A stretch of DNA of 64,000 bases from an uncultured Eubacteriales bacterium. GTDB taxonomy: Bacteria > Bacillota > Clostridia > Peptostreptococcales > Anaerovoracaceae. The stretch is from positions 34,694-98,693 of the forward strand of contig URGK01000001.1 of the NCBI GenBank assembly GCA_900547295.1, in the 5' to 3' direction. Numbering within the stretch: position 1 is the stretch's first letter; the number at the start of each line of letters is the position of its first letter. The notes under the pieces are model-generated. The model had not been told where the DNA came from. It searched no databases and was given only the letters and a program-made list of their open reading frames with translations. The position numbers were made by a program, and so were the translations under genes. Shown piece after piece: positions 43,111-52,507 of this stretch.

Positions 43111-44371
43111 CTTTTTCGACCTCCCTTACCATTCTGCCCGCTTCCAGACATATCTGCTGGAGAGGTATCTTTGCCGGGCATATATATGAACAGCAGCCGC
43201 AGCCTATGCATTTTGTCACATCAAAGACTTTAAGGTTTTTGATATCGCCTCTGGCGTATGCCTTTGCTATATACACGGGAGTCAGCCCCTCGGGACAGTT
43301 CCTGTAGCAGCTGCCGCATCTGATGCAGTGCTCCACATCAGGCATCACACTATCCTTACCCTCAAATGCCACAATGGCTTTTGTGTCCTTGCAGACAGGG
43401 AGTCTGTCTGAAGAAAAGCATCTGCCTGTCATAGTCCCGTTATCTATTATTTTTCGCGGTGTGCTTGTATAGCCGCCGCAAAAGTCTGCAACTGCCGCAA
43501 TTCTTGTGCCTATAGGAACAAGTACGTTTTTAGGCTCTGCAATTATATCACCGTCAACTGTGATTTTCTGAGATACTACAGGCATGCCTGTTCTGAAATA
43601 GCTGCCAATCTGCGCCATAGCACGTATATCGGAAAACAGCACTTCACTGTTATCCTCCTCGCCTGTCAGCTCATACTCCAGTATTTCTCTGTTGTCAGGT
43701 ATATATTTATCCTTAACTGTCTTTATATATATTCCGGAGTGCATATGCGCAGCCTCTCCCATAATCTCCGCCGCTTCTGTATCTGATGCCGCTATGCAGA
43801 CTACAGCCTTGTCCGCCTCAAGATACTTCATAGTAAGAGCAATACCCTCTGCTATATCCTCCGCATCTTCAATCATAATCCTGTGTCCTGCGGTAACCAC
43901 AGGCTCAGACTCAAGGCCGTTTACATATATGGTTTTGATATCTTCTCTGCTGAAATCAATATATGCGGGCGTCCTGCCGTTAAATATTCCTGCCCGTCTG
44001 ATACAGTCTATATATACTTTTTTGGTTTCTATTTCGGGGATTTCAACCTTTTCGGAAATCTTCTGCTTGCCGTCTGAAACTATTCTGACAGCAGTTCTTC
44101 TGTCATTGCCTCTGACTCTTACCTCTGCAATCTCCTCTACAGTGCCTGAAACCGCAGAATGAAGCGGCATTGCCTCCATTGAGTCTGCAATCCTCTGACC
44201 CGCAACCACATATGAACCCTCTTCAACAATAACCCTGCTTGTATCTCCCGGATACTGGGGAACAAGCAGCACTATTTCCTCGGGTTCCGGCATGGTTTCT
44301 GTTTCGCAGTCCCATGTTTTCTTGTTTCTTTCTACTTGTATTGTATAAAAACGTCTTTTCCTGCCTGACAT
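43103..44371 (-). CDS. rnfC: RnfC-like NADH/ferredoxin-side subunit
   Basis: 422 residues from ATG 44371 with AGAGAGG upstream; a TTG six codons earlier is possible. The N-terminal region has the RnfC barrel-sandwich (EEGSYVVAGQRIAD, LHSAVSGTVEEI) and the C-terminus two 4Fe-4S motifs, CIRCGSCYRNCPEG and CIGCGCCSYICPAKI. The Rossmann-like middle is divergent: I do not see the typical glycine-rich NADH/FMN site clearly. In Rnf complexes this subunit passes electrons from NADH. With only rnfD beside it, it may serve a reduced or different membrane complex. Confidence 0.85.
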   Translation of the reverse strand: MSGRKRRFYTIQVERNKKTWDCETETMPEPEEIVLLVPQYPGDTSRVIVEEGSYVVAGQRIADSMEAMPLHSAVSGTVEEIAEVRVRGNDRRTAVRIVSDGKQKISEKVEIPEIETKKVYIDCIRRAGIFNGRTPAYIDFSREDIKTIYVNGLESEPVVTAGHRIMIEDAEDIAEGIALTMKYLEADKAVVCIAASDTEAAEIMGEAAHMHSGIYIKTVKDKYIPDNREILEYELTGEEDNSEVLFSDIRAMAQIGSYFRTGMPVVSQKITVDGDIIAEPKNVLVPIGTRIAAVADFCGGYTSTPRKIIDNGTMTGRCFSSDRLPVCKDTKAIVAFEGKDSVMPDVEHCIRCGSCYRNCPEGLTPVYIAKAYARGDIKNLKVFDVTKCIGCGCCSYICPAKIPLQQICLEAGRMVREVEKDV

Positions 44372-44518
44372 AAAAGACCTCTCTTTCAAAGTATAATTAT
44401 ATTAATTTTAACATATACAGCCTGACATTTCTATATAAATTGTCTGTTTATCCCCGCGCCTTATATGTTATAATTATATCTGACACGTTAGAATATTTTC
44501 TGAAAGGGAGATGTAATT

Positions 44519-45208
44519 TTGCTTAATCCTCGAAAAAGAACAATTATAGGGGCTGCGATGATGACCCTTATGATTATTTTTGCGGCTGTACTGCTGATTA
44601 CAGACAAAGACATATCCGCAGATCAGCTTCTCAATTTTTCACCTGACAATACAGTATTGGCAGTACTGTTTTTATGGTGCCTTTTTGCGGCCAAGAGCCT
44701 TACAATCGTTTTTCCATCACTTGTTCTCTTCGTTCTCGGAGGAATAATGTTTCCGGCGCCGCTGGCAATAGCCGTAAATCTTGTGGGAATAGGGATAACC
44801 GCAACAGTGCCGTACATCATAGGCAGGTTTTCGGGAGAGGAAACCGTAGAATATATGGTTACTAAATATCCCAAGGTACTTAAGCTCAGAGAAATACGCA
44901 GTAAAAACGATCTGTTCTTTTCGTTTTTTGTAAGAATAATCAACATACTGCCTTTTGACCTTGTAAGTATGTATATGGGTGCGGTTTCCGTACCTTACAG
45001 GACATATATTGCAGGAACCCTTGCAGGCTGCATACCGCTTGTAGTCATTAAGACCCTGCTGGGAAACGCCGTTTCAGATATTTTTTCACCTGCTTTCTGG
45101 TGCTTTGTCGCAGCAGATGCGGGCATAGCAGTTATATCTTCCACTGTATATTACCTATATGAAAGAAAACACAAAACCAATGATCAAAACATATATCAAA
45201 GCGAATAA
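44519..45208 (+). CDS. DedA/VTT-family membrane protein (TVP38-like)
   Basis: 229 residues starting at TTG with GAAAGGGAG upstream. About six hydrophobic segments; the central GGIMFPAPLAIAVNLVGIGI, FVRIINILPFDLVSMYMGA and GTLAGCIPLVV match the VTT (SNARE-associated) domain of lipid scramblase-like proteins. It overlaps the PAP2 phosphatase gene, and the pairing suggests undecaprenyl-phosphate or phospholipid turnover at the membrane. Confidence 0.82.
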   Translation: MLNPRKRTIIGAAMMTLMIIFAAVLLITDKDISADQLLNFSPDNTVLAVLFLWCLFAAKSLTIVFPSLVLFVLGGIMFPAPLAIAVNLVGIGITATVPYIIGRFSGEETVEYMVTKYPKVLKLREIRSKNDLFFSFFVRIINILPFDLVSMYMGAVSVPYRTYIAGTLAGCIPLVVIKTLLGNAVSDIFSPAFWCFVAADAGIAVISSTVYYLYERKHKTNDQNIYQSE

Positions 45209-45821
45209 AAAAGTTCTGCCATATTTCCTGTTTCTGCCCGGATACCTTCTGGCATTTTTCCTGCTGGAAACATTCATATCAGGCGACGGCAGCTACTGGT
45301 CATCACACATATTCCTCGATGACTATATACCGTTTCTTGAAGGCTTCGTAGTATTTTACTGCCTGTGGTATCCGTTTCTCATTGTTCCGGTACTTTATCT
45401 TTTCTTTAAGGACATTCCGGAATTCAAGAAATATATATGGTACCTCATATGCGCCTTTGCAATATGCTTTACCGTATATATATTAGTTCCAAACGGTCAG
45501 GACCTCAGGCCTGCAGTATTTGAAAGAAATAATATCTTTACCGATATAGTCGGGCTTATCTACAGCGCAGACACCAACACTAATGTGTTTCCGAGTATGC
45601 ACGTTGCGGGAGCTTTAGGTGCGGCAGCAGCCTTTTTCAGAACTGACGGCCTTAAAAAATACAGGGCCGTAAGCGTCATAACCGCCGTCCTTATATGCGC
45701 GTCAACCGTGTTTATCAAGCAGCATTCACTTCTTGATGTATTCGGAGGCATTGCCGTATGGCTCATTTCATATATTGCTGTCTACCGCATATTCAGACGC
45801 GCAGGCAAACCAAACAGTTAA
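45159..45821 (+). CDS. PAP2-superfamily membrane phosphatase
   Basis: 220 residues, about six membrane helices. The three phosphatase motifs are visible: NGQDLRPAVFE, FPSMHVAGALG and KQHSLLDVFGG, giving the catalytic histidines. The start is uncertain because the first ATG (45159) lies inside the upstream gene and an ATG at 45180 is also possible. Substrate is likely a lipid phosphate such as undecaprenyl pyrophosphate or phosphatidate. Confidence 0.82.
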   Translation: MKENTKPMIKTYIKANKKVLPYFLFLPGYLLAFFLLETFISGDGSYWSSHIFLDDYIPFLEGFVVFYCLWYPFLIVPVLYLFFKDIPEFKKYIWYLICAFAICFTVYILVPNGQDLRPAVFERNNIFTDIVGLIYSADTNTNVFPSMHVAGALGAAAAFFRTDGLKKYRAVSVITAVLICASTVFIKQHSLLDVFGGIAVWLISYIAVYRIFRRAGKPNS

Positions 45822-45827
45822 ATATTC

Positions 45828-45859
45828 GCCTTCTGACCTTTACCGGCAGAGGGCTTTTT
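45828..45859 (+). terminator. intrinsic terminator after the PAP2 gene
   Basis: GCCTTCT and AGAGGGC pair (one wobble) and five T residues follow. Confidence 0.7.
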
Positions 45860-45890
45860 GTATATAGTTTGTAATCAAAATCACCGTTTA

Positions 45891-45940
45891 TTGACAACAA
45901 CAGCGTTCTTAAGTATAATGTGCATTGCCTAGTGCATATT
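45891..45940 (+). promoter_or_regulatory. promoter with TetR-like operator
   Basis: TTGACA (45891-45896) and TATAAT (45914-45919), spacing 17 bp. A 24-bp site at 45917-45940 begins AATGTGCATTGC, identical over 12 bases to one half of the inverted repeat in front of the tetR gene at 53.98 kb. Both sites overlap the transcription start region. Confidence 0.6.
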
Positions 45941-45985
45941 CAAACAATCTAAGCAAATCATTCAATCCGGAAACAGGGAGACAAT

Positions 45986-46640
45986 ATGAAATACGAAAAA
46001 CATTACTATGAAGGTCATAATACCGGCCTTCAGTATTATGAAATACCAAATAATCTGAAGCCGCTTGTACTGCTTCACGCGCAGGCGGTAGACAGCAGCA
46101 GCTTTTTCAATGTTATGCCGGAGCTTGCCCATCATTTTCATGTATACGCTGTGGACTGCTACGGTCACGGCGGCAGTCTGCATGAGGCTTCAAAGTACAA
46201 TATAGCGGACATGGGAGCTTTTCCCTGAAAAAACAGAAAAGAAACTGCGTCCCAAATTAATCGCATCAGCAGCAAAATACCGGAAGAAGCACCCGGACAA
46301 AGACCTTCGGGTTCCTTTCTGGCCCAAATCGGGACTTGCCGCATATCAGGGTATGAATAACTATGACCCTCTCTTTGGCGAGGCATTTTATACCGACAGC
46401 TTTAATGCCGGAATTGCTCACGAGGAGCTGCTGCGCGGCATTAAATGCAGGACACTGTTTCTGAAAGCAAAGACAGAAATCAGGCAGGACGGGCTTCTGA
46501 TGGCAGCGCTGAGTGACGATGATCTTAAACACGCTCTTGAGATGATTTCGGATTGTGAGCCGGTTCGTTTTGACTGCGGACACGCAATCCACATAGAAAA
46601 GCCAAAATACTTCCTGTCAGCGCTTTTGACTATGAAATAA
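45986..46640 (+). pseudogene. alpha/beta hydrolase, internally deleted and frameshifted
   Basis: The first 76 codons encode a hydrolase start (VLLHAQAVDSSSFFNVM, VYAVDCYGHGGS). The frame then ends at 46228, while the C-terminal part continues in another frame from about 46215 (FGEAFYTDSFNAGIAHE, CRTLFLKAKTE, FDCGHAIHIEKP). The nucleophile elbow and central helices are missing. Intact relatives are about 260-280 aa. The strong promoter and operator are still present. Confidence 0.8.
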
Positions 46641-46678
46641 TCTGACTTCAATATTTTACCGGAAAGGAACTATACGCT

Positions 46679-47284
46679 ATGACATTCCCATTAGAAAACA
46701 GACTTCCGTACGCACTGATGGCACTGCTTGTACTTGCGGTTTTTTATGCCATTTATTTCTCAAAAGTACTGGCACAGAAGCGTCAGGGCATACAGACCCA
46801 TCAGATAGGGCGCAGAAAAGAGAAATCCATTCATACGGTTGAACTGCTTATGAGCGCTGCGACACTGGGCGCTCCCGTTGTACAGCTTCTTTCAATTATC
46901 TTTGACTGGAGCTGTCTTCCCGCAAATGCAAGGTTCACCGGGTTTTGCATCGGAATGCTGGGCGATGCCGTATTCCTGCTTTCAGTCCTGTGTATGAAGG
47001 ACAGCTGGCGGGCAGGTATTCCTGACAAGGACAAAACGGAACTGGTTACAACCGGAATTTACAGGTACAGCCGTAATCCCGCATTCCTCGGCTTTGATTT
47101 TATGTATATCGGCGTGCTGCTGATGTACGGAAACCTGCTGGTCCTTTGCTTTTCATTGTTTGCCGTTGTTATGCTTCATCTGCAGATACTGCAGGAGGAG
47201 CATTATCTTGTGAATACCTTCGGCGCGCCGTATCAGGAATACTGCCGCCGGACATTCCGGTATCTGGGCAGAAGGAAGTTATGA
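46679..47284 (+). CDS. isoprenylcysteine methyltransferase-like membrane methyltransferase
   Basis: 201 residues, four to five membrane helices. The ICMT/PEMT signature is at the C-terminus: LVTTGIYRYSRNPAFLGF, then EEHYLVNTFGAPYQEYCRR. Such proteins methylate prenylated or lipid substrates with S-adenosylmethionine; in bacteria the substrate is rarely known. GGAAAGGAAC lies upstream. It follows the decayed hydrolase, so it depends on that promoter. Confidence 0.8.
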   Translation: MTFPLENRLPYALMALLVLAVFYAIYFSKVLAQKRQGIQTHQIGRRKEKSIHTVELLMSAATLGAPVVQLLSIIFDWSCLPANARFTGFCIGMLGDAVFLLSVLCMKDSWRAGIPDKDKTELVTTGIYRYSRNPAFLGFDFMYIGVLLMYGNLLVLCFSLFAVVMLHLQILQEEHYLVNTFGAPYQEYCRRTFRYLGRRKL

Positions 47285-47471
47285 GAGTAATAGAGACAGG
47301 GTTCCGATACTTACATCAAAGCCCTGTCTCATTATATTACAGCTGTTTTCTGTTCTGTCCTCTCGTTCATCCCCTTTGCATATAGGATTATATATCTCAG
47401 GGAAAAAATCTTCTCGACTTTTTTGCTGTATTTAACAAAGCAAGCACATATGCTGCGCCTGCCTCTGATTT
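47285..47471. terminator. gap with a terminator hairpin
   Basis: GAGACAGGG (47293-47301) pairs with CCCTGTCTC (47322-47330) and an AT-rich tail follows; it ends the methyltransferase message. The rest of the gap shows nothing recognisable. Confidence 0.6.
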
Positions 47472-48084
47472 CTATTTATGCTTTACCGCTATCCAAAGTT
47501 CACAGGTGTAATCGGGATTTTGTACATCCGCGGACGGATACACCTCGATTTCAACACCGTTTCCGTACTCATAATCGCTCTGCTGGAAAAACTCTGTACA
47601 TACACGGCGGTATTTCTGTCTGCGTATAGTCATCTCCCGGCTTTGCAAACTGCCTTTTTTTACATACAACCTTTAAGCCTTCTTTTCTTTCAATTCTGTA
47701 ATCCATCGTATCTCCTCCTGTAAGAATAAGTTTTACAGAAAGCTGCGAAAACGATTTAATCTGCCCGCTTTTTCTGGCCTCTGTAGGCGACAGTCCGTGA
47801 AAGCGTGCAAAGGCGCAGGAAAAGCTTTCGGGAGTGTCATAGCCGTATTTAATCGCTATATCTATTATCTTTTTATCTGAGGCTATTATCTCCTGTCCCG
47901 CAAGGGAAAGTCTCCTCATTCTGATATAGTCACCAAGGGTATAGCCGCAGATGATACCGAATACCCGCTGAAAATGAAATACAGATGAACCCGCTCTTTT
48001 GGCCGCCTCGCCGTAATCAATATCTTCTGTCAGGTTTTCCTCTATATATCCGATTGCCTTGCCTATGCCTGTAATCCAGTTCAT
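47472..48084 (-). pseudogene. AraC regulator with GyrI-like domain, frameshifted
   Basis: The N-terminal 110 residues are an intact AraC HTH pair (GEAAKRAGSSVFHFQRVFG, IAIKYGYDTPESFSCAFARFHG). The effector-binding domain begins (MDYRIERKEGLKVVCKKR) but breaks near 47630, where the frame closes at 47569. The domain end continues in another frame (TEFFQQSDYEYGNG, CELWIAVK). Normal length is about 290 aa, so about 90 residues of the ligand domain are lost. A truncated DNA-binding protein could still be made. Confidence 0.75.
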
Positions 48085-48129
48085 TTCGTTTCCTCCGTTT
48101 TCTGTACCCTGATCATACAGCAGAGTTAT

Positions 48130-48276
48130 TTATACTTCCTGACTTCCTGTGCTGTCTGATGTTATATTAATCCAAAGTTCCTGCGCTCCCGCCACAGCCC
48201 CTGTACCTATAAAAAGTGTCCAGAAAATCATCCATTTCCTTGCTGTTTTAAAGCGTGATTTATTATACTTTTTCAT
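48130..48276 (-). CDS. 48-aa membrane microprotein, unknown
   Basis: Starts at ATG 48276, overlapping the stop of the ABC permease gene as ATGA, so translation is coupled. The sequence MKKYNKSRFKTARKWMIFWT begins a basic head and is followed by a helix LFIGTGAVAGAQELW. I recognise a similar N-terminal pattern from hypothetical Clostridia membrane proteins, usually longer, so this may be an early-truncated version. Confidence 0.5.
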   Translation of the reverse strand: MKKYNKSRFKTARKWMIFWTLFIGTGAVAGAQELWINITSDSTGSQEV

Positions 48277-49169
48277 CTGTTACCTTTTCTTAAAACATTT
48301 ATCATAATATATATTCCGATAAGCACCGTAACGCTTGCTGCAAGGATTATATACATTGTGCCTGTTGCAACCTTGTCATCAAAGAAATACAGATTGCAGT
48401 CCACAGAGTCTTTAATTCCGTCAATCACCTCGTCGGGAAACCCTGCTTCGCTCATCTCGCCAAACACACCGTTCAGAGCATGGTTTCTGAGAAGGCTTGT
48501 GCCGTAGGTCCCCGGCAGGAATGAAAGCACCTTCTGAAGTCCATCGCCAAACTGCGATATCGGCATATATGCGCCGCAGATGAAGCCGTAGCCTGCGCTG
48601 ACAATGGTACCTACCGCCGATATCTGTCCCTGTGATGTAAGGAACACATTTATAATGCTTGAAAGCGCAGTACCAAACAGTACAAGCAGGAACACATCAA
48701 GCAGTATGAAAGCAACATCCGAGCCTGACATGTACCAGCCGGTTCCTGCAAGATATATAAAGCAGGCTCCTGTTGCAATCAGGCACACCATAAGTGTTGA
48801 AATAAGGGTTGCCGTGTAGTAGCTCAGCGCCAGCGTGGATTTGTTTACAGGAGTCACTGTAAGATCCTTTCGCGTACCGTTTACCCTGTCCTGAACTATA
48901 AGCATATTGGAGCAGAAAGCAACCGTAACACAACTTACCGCAAGAAGTGATGAAAACAGCTCGCCTCCGACAGTAGCATCTATGAGCTTGTCTGAAATCT
49001 GCATTGCATCGGGAAGCGCCGAGTTAAAGCTGTCGCGATAAACCTTTGCGAGAAATGTCGCATAAAGCACAAGCAGTATAACAGGTGTTATCAGCGAGGT
49101 AAAAAACATTCCCTTGTCCTTGAAAAACAGTCTGCAGTTTCGTCTGATTAAATTACCAAGTCCCATCAT
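48273..49169 (-). CDS. ABC-2 type exporter permease
   Basis: 298 residues with six helices: LIRRNCRLFFKDKGMFFTSL start, TPVNKSTLALSYYTATLIS, SSIINVFLTSQGQISAVGT and GYGFICGAYMPISQFG, typical ABC-2 membrane subunits of drug or polyketide exporters. It overlaps the ATPase gene by 4 bp. Substrate unknown. Confidence 0.85.
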   Translation of the reverse strand: MMGLGNLIRRNCRLFFKDKGMFFTSLITPVILLVLYATFLAKVYRDSFNSALPDAMQISDKLIDATVGGELFSSLLAVSCVTVAFCSNMLIVQDRVNGTRKDLTVTPVNKSTLALSYYTATLISTLMVCLIATGACFIYLAGTGWYMSGSDVAFILLDVFLLVLFGTALSSIINVFLTSQGQISAVGTIVSAGYGFICGAYMPISQFGDGLQKVLSFLPGTYGTSLLRNHALNGVFGEMSEAGFPDEVIDGIKDSVDCNLYFFDDKVATGTMYIILAASVTVLIGIYIMINVLRKGNR

Positions 49170-50080
49170 TTATCCTCACCTCCCGTAAGCTTCCTGCCTG
49201 TAACGGCAAGAAACACATCATCCATTTTGCCCTTTACAATTTCATAGTCCGTAAACAGCTGCGGATTTTCTGTTATGAGCTTTGTTGCCGCAGCGGTGTT
49301 CGGCACTGCAATTCTTACTGCCCCCCTCAGCTTTTCGTAAGGCATGCCAAGCTTTGAGGCTTCAGTCTCATCAATTCCGTACAGAGTTATGAAGTCGCCT
49401 GTATAAGCGTTCTTGAGTTCAAGAGGCGTACCCTCCGCAACTATCCTGCCGCTGTCTAAAATAACCACATAGTCGGCATCTGCCGCTTCCTCCATATAGT
49501 GAGTTGTAAGGAATACTGTCATATTCTCGTCTTTTCTTAATTTCTGCACCACGTCCCACAGCAGCTTTCTTGTCTGCGGGTCAAGTCCTGTGGTAGGCTC
49601 GTCAAGTATGAGGATTTCAGGTCTGTGAAGCAGGGCTCTTGCAATGTCAATTCTTCTTCTCTGCCCGCCTGACAGCTTACCTACGGTACGGTTCAGCAGC
49701 CCCTTAAAATCAAGAAGCTCCGCAAGCTCTTCAAGACGCCTGTTAAAATCAGCGCCTGTAATTCCGTAAAGCGCCGCGCGGCTCTGCAGATTTGCTTTGA
49801 CGCTTAATGGCTGATCCAGTACGGAATTCTGAAAAACCACGCCCAGTCTGCGCGTAATACCCGCGATGCCTTTTTCGATATCCTCACCGCCTATGATAAC
49901 TGTGCCGCTGTCCTTTAACAGCTGTCCGCACATTATGGATATTGTCGTTGACTTGCCTGCGCCGTTTACTCCCAGAAACGCAAAAAGCTCTCCCGGTTTT
50001 ACATGAAATGATAAATCCTGCACAGCTTTGACATCACCAAAGTGCTTGTTGAGATTTTTTACTTCAATAATATGCTCCAT
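49166..50080 (-). CDS. ABC exporter ATPase (drug-type)
   Basis: 304 residues from ATG 50080 (GGAGAGG upstream; an extended start at 50137 is weaker). Walker A GVNGAGKSTT, signature LSGGQRRRIDIARA, Walker B EILILDEPTTGLDPQTRK, plus a C-terminal tail as in daunorubicin-resistance-type ATPases. It pairs with the ABC-2 permease downstream. Confidence 0.88.
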   Translation of the reverse strand: MEHIIEVKNLNKHFGDVKAVQDLSFHVKPGELFAFLGVNGAGKSTTISIMCGQLLKDSGTVIIGGEDIEKGIAGITRRLGVVFQNSVLDQPLSVKANLQSRAALYGITGADFNRRLEELAELLDFKGLLNRTVGKLSGGQRRRIDIARALLHRPEILILDEPTTGLDPQTRKLLWDVVQKLRKDENMTVFLTTHYMEEAADADYVVILDSGRIVAEGTPLELKNAYTGDFITLYGIDETEASKLGMPYEKLRGAVRIAVPNTAAATKLITENPQLFTDYEIVKGKMDDVFLAVTGRKLTGGEDK

Positions 50081-50096
50081 TGCATTTACCTCTCCA

Positions 50097-50860
50097 TTAT
50101 ATTTTTTCTTCTCTATATTTATTGCACAAAGCCGCAAACTTCTTTTCGCTCATCAGCTCGTGGGTTATATACTGTCCGTCATAAAAAAGAGCAAAGGTTG
50201 TAACAGCCGCAGGCACGTTTTTTGCGGCTTCCACCGACTGTATATGAACGCACTCTGCCGGTATGCCCTTAGCTTCGGCAGTCTGCCTCAGTACAGGTAC
50301 ATACTTAGCATTAAACGGGCACTGATCCGTATAGTACATCTTAAAGCCTTTCCCGTCCGCTTCGGGACTCTTTACCTGCGGTAAAAACTCAGGCTTATCC
50401 GCTGCTTCCTCAAAAGGAAGATAAAGAAGCTCAAAGTACGGCCTGCCGTATCTGCAACCTGAAACCCCTTGTATTTAAGAAATTTGGGATCTGAAAGAAA
50501 TCCCTTTTTCTTTGCCGAGGAAATTACGCACAGACCTTTTTTGCCCTGCTGCCTGCTGTCTCTGATGCACTCCTCAAGCAGCTCGTTTGAATAACCGTTA
50601 CCCTTGAGACTTCCCGCAATCCAGAAGCAGTTGATAAACATATATCCGTCTGCCCTGACAGGGACCCACGCATTCTCCGCAGGGATATATTCTATAAAGC
50701 ATTTGCCTCTTGCCGCGGCTTTGAGAAAAACAAGACCCTCGTCAAACCTGTCTGCAAGCCACGCTTTTTTTGACAAAACCTGTACATCCGAATTCTTTGA
50801 AATTGCGCAGCATATGTGCTCTTTTTCAAGATTATCCTTAGTAACCCTTATATATTCCAT
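50097..50860 (-). pseudogene. GNAT acetyltransferase with YoaP-like C-terminal domain, frameshifted
   Basis: The first frame (50860 to about 50450) encodes the GNAT part: MEYIRVTKDNLEKEHICCAI, WIAGSLKGNGYSNELL and FLKYKGFQVADTA. After ADTA one base change in phase moves the protein to a second frame, PYFELLYLPFEEAADKP and onward to MYYTDQCPFNAKYVP, which ends at 50097 with a thioredoxin-like YoaP domain. Joined, it would be about 255 aa and complete, so the break is a single frameshift, either a recent mutation or a base-call error. Confidence 0.8.
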
Positions 50861-50911
50861 ACCTTCTCCTTTGTTCTTATTATATCCCTCTGATATATCC
50901 TGTCAATGCCC

Positions 50912-52507
50912 CTACAGGCTCTCGAAAATCTTTGCTCCTCTTGATTTCAGCCAGCAGTACATAGCTATGCAAAGCCCTGCTGTTACTGCTGTGATAATTG
51001 TCATATACACATCTGCGGAAATATATTTTCTCAGCAGGAAAAATCCGCCCGCCGTTATAACTGTATAAAGCCAGCCGCCAAACAGAGCCACCGTAACCGC
51101 CATACTCTGCTTGACGGGAGCCGTTTCACTGGTCCACGTCAGATTAGGTCTTTTGAGGTTCAACACAAGTCCGAAGAATGACGAAGCCGCAGTATATATC
51201 AGCACCAGCAGGAGGAATATAGCTGCCTCGTATACTCCCGGTTTTACAACGACTATTATGCACAGACTGCATATAAGGGAAGCTGCTCCGCTTAATATCA
51301 TCTGAGCAGCCGCCTTTGCCATAAGTATCTTGTGTGTATCTACAGGCAGCATCTGCATAATCCAAAGGCTCCTGCCCTCAAGCGAGACAGAGGCCGCCGC
51401 CATATCGTTCATACTTGAGAGCATGCATACGCCTGCTGCAAACAATATCATCATAAAGCCTGTTTCATCAAATACAGAGGTAAGGAGATCCATAACCCAG
51501 CCACCTTTAATAACTGTAACCGCTCCCGCCAGTGGAAGCATCAGAATTCCAAGGCCGCAGTTAAGCATATAGCTGGAGCTTGAGGTGAATTTTCCGAATT
51601 CCTTTGCCAGAAGCGCTCTGCCTGATGTTTTTAAATCTGTCTTTATTTTTTTGTTTTTACTCTTTGTCAGAGCTGCCGAAGCTGTTGCTGTTTTAATAAA
51701 GCTCTTTGACATGCATATATAGATTACTGCTGCCAGAGCAGCTGTAACTGCAATGACTACAAGGATTGCAGCAGGATTTCCCTCTGCTGCCTTTCCCATC
51801 ATATACAGAGGATAGGCTGAAGTCCTGACCTTTTCTTCATAGAATGCAGCATTCTGGGTAAGCTCTGTTATTATGGTTCTTGATTTGATACACAGCAGAT
51901 AATATGCGCCGATAAACAGTATTGAAATAAGTACCGTAACAATACTCCTGCTTTTGAGCCTGCGCCCTATAACCGCCACCAGATAGCCCAGCACGCAGGA
52001 AAGCATCAGGACAATTACGGATACTATAAAGACTGTAAATACTGCGCCGATAACTGATTTTGCCGTTACTCCCGCGGTGACGCAATATACGATTGAAGCA
52101 GGAACTGTAACCACGCAGGAATATATAAGGCCCATCAGATAGACAGTGCATAGTCTTGCCGCAATAATCGTATGTACCGGAATAGGCAGTGACAGCAGCA
52201 TATCATTATCCTTTGCAAGGTAAAGGCTTGCATAGGTGTTGAATATACTTCCGAAAGCTCCCAGAAATGTTGCCATCAGACTCATAAATACAAAATACAG
52301 CCAGCCTGCATCTATTGCAACGAAAGGACCGCAGAGTAGATTTGAAAGCCATGTGAATATACCGCCCAGCAGGCCTCCTACAAGCAGTATGAAAACAACT
52401 ATAAATGCTATGGTCGCGCCTCTGGCTCTGTTCCTGCCGGTTTTGGTATCGTAGAAATATCCCCGGAAGATTTCTTTCATCTGTTTTTTTATAAGGGTCT
52501 TCAGCAT
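50912..52507 (-). CDS. large ABC-2 type exporter membrane protein
   Basis: 531 residues with about twelve hydrophobic segments. The start MLKTLIKKQMKEIFRGYFYD, the YLAKDNDMLLSLPIPVHTI loop and SLEGRSLWIMQMLPVDTHKIL are typical of the putative ABC exporter permeases of Firmicutes. Its ATG overlaps the ATPase stop (TAATG). With the ATPase and TetR it forms a three-gene unit. Substrate unknown. Confidence 0.82.
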   Translation of the reverse strand: MLKTLIKKQMKEIFRGYFYDTKTGRNRARGATIAFIVVFILLVGGLLGGIFTWLSNLLCGPFVAIDAGWLYFVFMSLMATFLGAFGSIFNTYASLYLAKDNDMLLSLPIPVHTIIAARLCTVYLMGLIYSCVVTVPASIVYCVTAGVTAKSVIGAVFTVFIVSVIVLMLSCVLGYLVAVIGRRLKSRSIVTVLISILFIGAYYLLCIKSRTIITELTQNAAFYEEKVRTSAYPLYMMGKAAEGNPAAILVVIAVTAALAAVIYICMSKSFIKTATASAALTKSKNKKIKTDLKTSGRALLAKEFGKFTSSSSYMLNCGLGILMLPLAGAVTVIKGGWVMDLLTSVFDETGFMMILFAAGVCMLSSMNDMAAASVSLEGRSLWIMQMLPVDTHKILMAKAAAQMILSGAASLICSLCIIVVVKPGVYEAAIFLLLVLIYTAASSFFGLVLNLKRPNLTWTSETAPVKQSMAVTVALFGGWLYTVITAGGFFLLRKYISADVYMTIITAVTAGLCIAMYCWLKSRGAKIFESL

